Assembly: GCA_050692915.1 (NCBI GenBank)
Contig: JBOGVU010000101.1
Location: 1-8,584, forward strand
Length of the DNA: 8,584 nt
Reading direction: 5' to 3'
DNA from: CALAEC01 sp050692915
GTDB lineage: Bacteria; Actinomycetota; UBA4738; CALAEC01
Part shown: positions 6,091-8,584 of the stretch, piece by piece
How the letters are laid out: each line of letters begins with the position of its first letter
Position numbering within the stretch: the first letter of the stretch is position 1
Notes under the pieces: generated by a model
The model's database searches: none
Told to the model about the DNA's origin: nothing
The model's input: only the letters and a program-made list of their open reading frames with translations
Program-made: the position numbers and the translations under genes

Positions 6091-6261
6091 GTGGCCACCG
6101 TTCGATGCCCCTTCTGCGGGGACGACATCGTCCCCCTCCCGGTGGAGCCGGAAGGCGACGAGGGCCCCACGCTCTACGACTGTCCGTCGTGCAGACGGCG
6201 TCTCACGGTGGAGGCGGTCGACGAGTACCTGGCACTCGAGGAGGAGGAGGCCTCGGGCTAG
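6091..6261 (+). CDS. Small zinc-ribbon protein (56 aa)
   Basis: A short gene, GTG 6091-6093 to TAG 6259-6261, 56 residues. Two Cys-x2-Cys knuckles, CPFC (Cys6, Cys9) and CPSC (Cys31, Cys34), are separated by 21 residues. This is the classic arrangement of a treble-clef or zinc-ribbon site binding one zinc ion. The tail is acidic (VDEYLALEEEEASG). There is no membrane segment and no second domain. Support comes from the regular codon use, the paired knuckles, a -10 box placed for a leaderless transcript and tight packing against both neighbours (24 bases after pfkA, 3 bases before the convergent stop). I do not recognise a named family. Such proteins may bind nucleic acid or act as small adaptors; nothing here ties it to glycolysis apart from position. 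Confidence 0.78.
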   Translation: MATVRCPFCGDDIVPLPVEPEGDEGPTLYDCPSCRRRLTVEAVDEYLALEEEEASG

Positions 6262-6264
6262 GCC

Positions 6265-6981
6265 TCAGGCCAGGTCGGAGCGGACGCCCTCGGCCACTGC
6301 GGCCAGGTCGTCCTCGGTGGTGGTGAATCCCTGGAGGAGCAGCACGGTCTCCTCGATCACCCACGAGCACTGGGCTCCGGCACCGTCCGGCAGGCCGAGG
6401 CACGTCACCACGTTCGGGTCCACGATCCCCGTGGACGTCCCCGCCCCGGCCACGAACCCCTGGTAGAAGCCGGCCACGTCCTGGCCGTCGGGGACCTCGG
6501 CCGCCATCAGGAGGTAGGTCGGGAAGCCTCGCCCATAGAGCTCCATGTCCACCTGGACGTCGAACGTACGCGTGACGCCGTCGAGGAGGTCCTGGAACCC
6601 CTCCACCAGCTCGCCCTCCATCCGTGGCTGTCCGCCTACCTGCTCGGGCAGCTCGAGACCACGGGTGAGCCACCGGTAGCCGACGAAGCCGATCACCGCG
6701 GTCAGGACCACCACCAGGGCCTTGACGGCCCACCCGGCCACCCGGTCGCCGGTCGGCGTTTGAGGCTGCCAACGGGTCATGGTGGCGGGCTCGGTGACCA
6801 CGGCCGAGGGGGTCCCGGCGCCCGGCCCGGTGCCGATCGCCGCGGCCAGGGCGGATCCCCGGGACGGCGTGCCCGGGGTGGTTCCGGGCGGCGGACCGGC
6901 GAAGCGCGTGAAGCACTGCCAGCAGTGCTCCGCCGCGACGGGGTTCTGGGCGCCGCAGCTCGGACAGGCTCGCTCTTCCAT
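6265..6981 (-). CDS. Membrane protein with N-terminal zinc ribbon and extracytoplasmic domain
   Basis: A 238-residue protein of no family I recognise. It begins MEERACPSCGAQNP with Cys6/Cys9 and CWQC with Cys20/Cys23, a short zinc ribbon of the 'double zinc ribbon' style. A Pro/Gly/Thr/Ala-rich linker follows (about 28-80), then one transmembrane helix (about 85-102, VKALVVVLTAVIGFVGY). The C-terminal domain of about 130 residues would lie outside the membrane. That domain has predicted alternating strands and helices, FDVQVDMELYGRGFPTYLLMA near its centre, and two Cys (in VVTCLGL and AQCSWV) that could pair. The frame is open upstream to 7374, but the ATG at 6981-6979 is chosen because AAGGAG (6993-6988) sits six bases before it and the zinc ribbon starts there; a longer form would overlap the threonine aldolase gene antisense. 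The gene is convergent with the small zinc-ribbon gene (3-base gap). The ribbon may sense or bind a cytoplasmic partner; this is speculation. Confidence 0.83.
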   Translation of the reverse strand: MEERACPSCGAQNPVAAEHCWQCFTRFAGPPPGTTPGTPSRGSALAAAIGTGPGAGTPSAVVTEPATMTRWQPQTPTGDRVAGWAVKALVVVLTAVIGFVGYRWLTRGLELPEQVGGQPRMEGELVEGFQDLLDGVTRTFDVQVDMELYGRGFPTYLLMAAEVPDGQDVAGFYQGFVAGAGTSTGIVDPNVVTCLGLPDGAGAQCSWVIEETVLLLQGFTTTEDDLAAVAEGVRSDLA

Positions 6982-7072
6982 CTCTTGCTCCTTCCGGGGG
7001 AGGTATCGAAGCGAACCGATCGCGCCTTGAGGGGCCGCCCCGAGGGCCCCCTCGCCGTGTACGCTCGCCGGG
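6982..7072. promoter_or_regulatory. Divergent intergenic region with an inverted repeat
   Basis: This 91-base gap lies between the membrane zinc-ribbon gene (-) and threonine aldolase (+). It contains the AAGGAG ribosome site of the former (6993-6988), the TACGCT box of the latter (7060-7065), and an imperfect dyad at 7029-7053. The dyad has GAGGGG (7029-7034) pairing with CCCCTC (7048-7053) and, inside it, GCCC (7037-7040) pairing with GGGC (7044-7047), with two unpaired C on one side. The dyad covers where a -35 element or operator for the aldolase would be. It has no T-run, so it is not an intrinsic terminator. GC-rich sequence makes such dyads common. Confidence 0.35.
7060..7065 (+). promoter_or_regulatory. 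-10 box of a likely leaderless threonine aldolase promoter (TACGCT)
   Basis: TACGCT, preceded by TG one base upstream, ends seven bases before the ATG at 7073, again the spacing for a leaderless message. No Shine-Dalgarno is visible before the ATG (the bases are CGCCGGG). No convincing -35 is present at 16-18 bases. Confidence 0.5.
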
Positions 7073-8101
7073 ATGGCCCCGGTCGATCTCAGATCCGACA
7101 CCGTTACCCGGCCCAGCGCAGCCATGCGCCGGGCCATGGCAGAGGCCGAGGTCGGCGACGACGTGTTCGGGGACGACCCCACGGTCAACCGCCTCCAGGA
7201 GCGGGCCGCCGAGGTCACCGGCAAGGAGGCAGCGCTGTATACGGTCACCGGCACGATGGCAAACCAGACGGCGCTGCGGACGTTCGTCCGGGCCGGCCAC
7301 GAGGTCGTGGCCGAGGCCACGGCCCACGTGATCACCGTGGAGAAGAACAGCGCCGCCTCGCTGTCGGGCATCACCTACCGGCCGGTGGCGGCGGAGCGAG
7401 GCCTGATGAGCCCGGAGCAGGTGGCGGAGGCCCTGGGGCCGGACCCCCTGGACTTCCGGGTGGTGGACCTGGTGGCGGTGGAGAACACCCATCAGGTCGG
7501 CGGGGGAAGCGTCCTTCCCCTGGAGAACCTGAGGCGGATCCGGAAGGTGACCGAGGAGGCCGGCCTGCCCCTGTACATGGACGGGGCCCGGATCTGGAAC
7601 GCCTCGGTGGCCTCGGGGGTCCCCGTCCACGAGTACGCGGCCGAGGTCGAGGCGATGATGTTCTGTTTCTCGAAGGGGCTTGGCGCGCCGATAGGCTCGA
7701 TCCTGTGCGGCCCCGCCGAGTTCATCCGAGAGGCCCGGCGGAACCGCCTCATGCTCACCGGGGCGTGGCGGCAGGCAGGCGTGATCGCCGCGGCGGCCCT
7801 GGTGGCCCTGGAAGAGGGGCCGAAGCGCCTCCACGAGGACCACGCCAACGCCCGGCGACTGGCCGAGGGCGTGGCCGAGGTCCTGCCGGGCGCCCTGAAG
7901 CCCGAGGACGTGGAGACGAACATCGTGTTCGTGGATCCGGCCCCGCTCGGTGCATCGGCGGCCGAGTGCGTCGACCGGCTCCGGGATCAGGGCGTGTTGG
8001 CCACCATCGTGGCCGGGCGGGTCCGGATGCTCACCCACGTCGACGTCTCGGCCGGCGACGTGGAGACGGCCATCGAGGCGTGGCGGAGGATCGCTCGGTG
8101 A
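7073..8101 (+). CDS. ltaE: Low-specificity L-threonine aldolase
   Basis: A 342-residue PLP enzyme of fold type I, usual length for the family. It cleaves L-threonine and/or L-allo-threonine to glycine and acetaldehyde in the cytosol. Visible features: N-terminal DLRSDTVTRPS (5-15), VGDDVFGDDPTV (27-38), TGTMANQ (59-65) that holds the cofactor phosphate, His85 in ATAHV (counterpart of the His that stacks on PLP), VENTH (136-140), LYMDGARIWNA (167-177) with Asp170 and Arg173, and the Schiff-base Lys201 in CFSKGLGAPIGS. Arg233 in WRQAG and the C-terminal MLTHVDVS (319-326) are also typical. The ATG directly precedes the DLRSDTVT core, so the start is well set. Stereochemical preference cannot be read from sequence, and related beta-hydroxy amino acid aldolases share these motifs. 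The stop is four bases from that of the convergent DUF6328 gene. Confidence 0.93.
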   Translation: MAPVDLRSDTVTRPSAAMRRAMAEAEVGDDVFGDDPTVNRLQERAAEVTGKEAALYTVTGTMANQTALRTFVRAGHEVVAEATAHVITVEKNSAASLSGITYRPVAAERGLMSPEQVAEALGPDPLDFRVVDLVAVENTHQVGGGSVLPLENLRRIRKVTEEAGLPLYMDGARIWNASVASGVPVHEYAAEVEAMMFCFSKGLGAPIGSILCGPAEFIREARRNRLMLTGAWRQAGVIAAAALVALEEGPKRLHEDHANARRLAEGVAEVLPGALKPEDVETNIVFVDPAPLGASAAECVDRLRDQGVLATIVAGRVRMLTHVDVSAGDVETAIEAWRRIAR

Positions 8102-8105
8102 GGGA

Positions 8106-8567
8106 CTAGTCGGCCTGGTCCCTGGCCTTCCGGGCCAGCGGGAGCCCGAACCAGAACCACACCAGGGCCGCGCCGATGGCCGCCGTGGCCATGGCCGCCA
8201 CCCCCACGCCGAACAGCACGTCGCCGATCAGGTAGACGGCCCCGGCCACGGCCACCGCCAGGACCGCGATCCCCACGATCGACAGCCTCGTCGAGGTGAC
8301 CAGGAGACGCTCCTTGTCGTAGTCGCGCCACCGGAGCCGGTGGTAGGCCGTGGGGGCGATGAACAGGACAGAGCTGAGCGCCGTGGCCAGGAGGATGGCG
8401 AAGTAGAGGTCCCGCTGGAACGAGGTCATCCGTGCGAACCCCTGGCTGAACGGAACGGTGAGGAGGAACGCGAACAGCACCTGCACCCCGGGCAGGGCCA
8501 CCCGCAGCTCCTGGAGGAGCTCGGCGAGCTCGCGGTCGAGGCGCTCGCTCTTCGATTCGTCAGCCAT
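8106..8567 (-). CDS. DUF6328 family four-helix membrane protein
   Basis: A 153-residue integral membrane protein. A charged cytoplasmic N-terminus (residues 1-22, MADESKSERLDRELAELLQE) leads into ELRVALPGVQVLFAFLLTVPF (20-40), which together with FxxMTSFQRDLYF (44-56) and IAPTAYHRLRWR (70-81) is the pattern I associate with the actinobacterial DUF6328 family. Four helices are expected at about 25-41, 52-72, 94-114 and 118-141, with a basic loop RLRWRDYDKERLL between helices two and three and a charged C-terminus (ARKARDQAD). Function of the family is unknown to me. The ATG at 8567-8565 matches the usual family N-terminus; no strong Shine-Dalgarno precedes it, and TATCCT lies ten bases upstream. 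It is convergent with threonine aldolase, stop codons four bases apart. Confidence 0.88.
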   Translation of the reverse strand: MADESKSERLDRELAELLQELRVALPGVQVLFAFLLTVPFSQGFARMTSFQRDLYFAILLATALSSVLFIAPTAYHRLRWRDYDKERLLVTSTRLSIVGIAVLAVAVAGAVYLIGDVLFGVGVAAMATAAIGAALVWFWFGLPLARKARDQAD

Positions 8568-8577
8568 CGGCCTGGTG

Positions 8578-8583
8578 AGGATA
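8578..8583 (-). promoter_or_regulatory. Possible -10 box of the DUF6328 gene (TATCCT)
   Basis: TATCCT (8583-8578) lies ten bases before the ATG at 8567, the same spacing as TAGCCT before glpK. This would give a leader of only about 3 bases. The window ends here, so the -35 region cannot be examined. A weak AGG about three bases before the ATG is the only alternative ribosome signal. Confidence 0.3.
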
Positions 8584-8584
8584 G

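Noticed and set aside
6250..6275. GGCCT-C-AGGCC inverted repeat at the convergent zinc-ribbon gene ends as a terminator
   Set aside because: The stem is only four or five base pairs with a one- to three-base loop and no T-run on either strand.
6982..7374. N-terminal extension of the membrane zinc-ribbon protein to 7374
   Set aside because: The extra 131 residues are antisense to threonine aldolase and look random, while AAGGAG six bases before the ATG at 6981 and the immediate zinc ribbon mark the true start.
6203..8038. A 611-codon open frame on the - strand across threonine aldolase and the membrane zinc-ribbon gene
   Set aside because: Its product is low-complexity Arg/Pro/Gly/Asp-rich sequence with no recognisable motif, and it overlaps two well-supported genes. 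Long antisense frames are expected at this GC content.
6760..8109. A 449-codon + strand frame overlapping threonine aldolase in another frame
   Set aside because: Gly/Arg/Pro-rich translation with no motif; a frame shadow of the aldolase gene, whose PLP-site residues are all intact.

Overview
The window is a stretch of high-GC chromosomal DNA (roughly 70% GC by eye) carrying ordinary, densely packed genes. I see no rRNA, tRNA, CRISPR array, insertion sequence or phage gene. The GC content, heavy use of CGG/GGG/CTC codons, GTG and TTG starts, a DUF6328-type membrane protein and several apparently leaderless genes with a TANNNT box 6-7 bases before the start codon all point to an actinobacterium (Actinomycetota). 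The class cannot be fixed from this sequence alone.

Layout, left to right. (1) Bases 1-321 (+) hold the C-terminal part of an endonuclease/exonuclease/phosphatase (EEP) family protein. (2) Bases 1591-323 (-) hold a compact three-gene operon: a 41-residue single-span membrane protein, a receiver-only response regulator, and an alpha/beta hydrolase whose TTG start overlaps the regulator's stop codon. (3) Bases 1688-2398 (+) encode a PlsC-type acyltransferase; it meets glycerol kinase (3876-2395, -) tail to tail, the two stop codons sharing one CTAG. (4) Upstream of glycerol kinase, 4939-3914 (-) encodes a secreted coiled-coil protein with an RlpA-type double-psi barrel. (5) Divergently, 5035-6066 (+) is 6-phosphofructokinase, followed by a 56-residue zinc-ribbon protein (6091-6261, +). 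(6) Convergent with it, 6981-6265 (-) encodes a membrane protein with a different N-terminal zinc ribbon. (7) Bases 7073-8101 (+) encode an L-threonine aldolase. (8) Convergent with that, 8567-8106 (-) is a DUF6328 four-helix membrane protein.

How the genes relate. Glycerol kinase (makes glycerol 3-phosphate), the PlsC-like acyltransferase (acylates glycerol-phosphate lipids) and the hydrolase (a family with acylglycerol/carboxyl esterases) could share a lipid theme, but the link is only by proximity. Phosphofructokinase and threonine aldolase are stand-alone metabolic genes.

Two organisational features stand out more than any single gene. All four convergent pairs abut within -4 to +4 bases, leaving no room for separate terminators. 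The genes also split into those with clear Shine-Dalgarno sites (1591, 1449, 4939, 6981, 1688) and those with a -10-like box placed for leaderless transcripts (5035, 6091, 7073). I found no convincing defence, mobile or otherwise dramatic new system. The best leads for new biology are the membrane-peptide/receiver/hydrolase operon, the coiled-coil/RlpA fusion and the two uncharacterised zinc-ribbon proteins.
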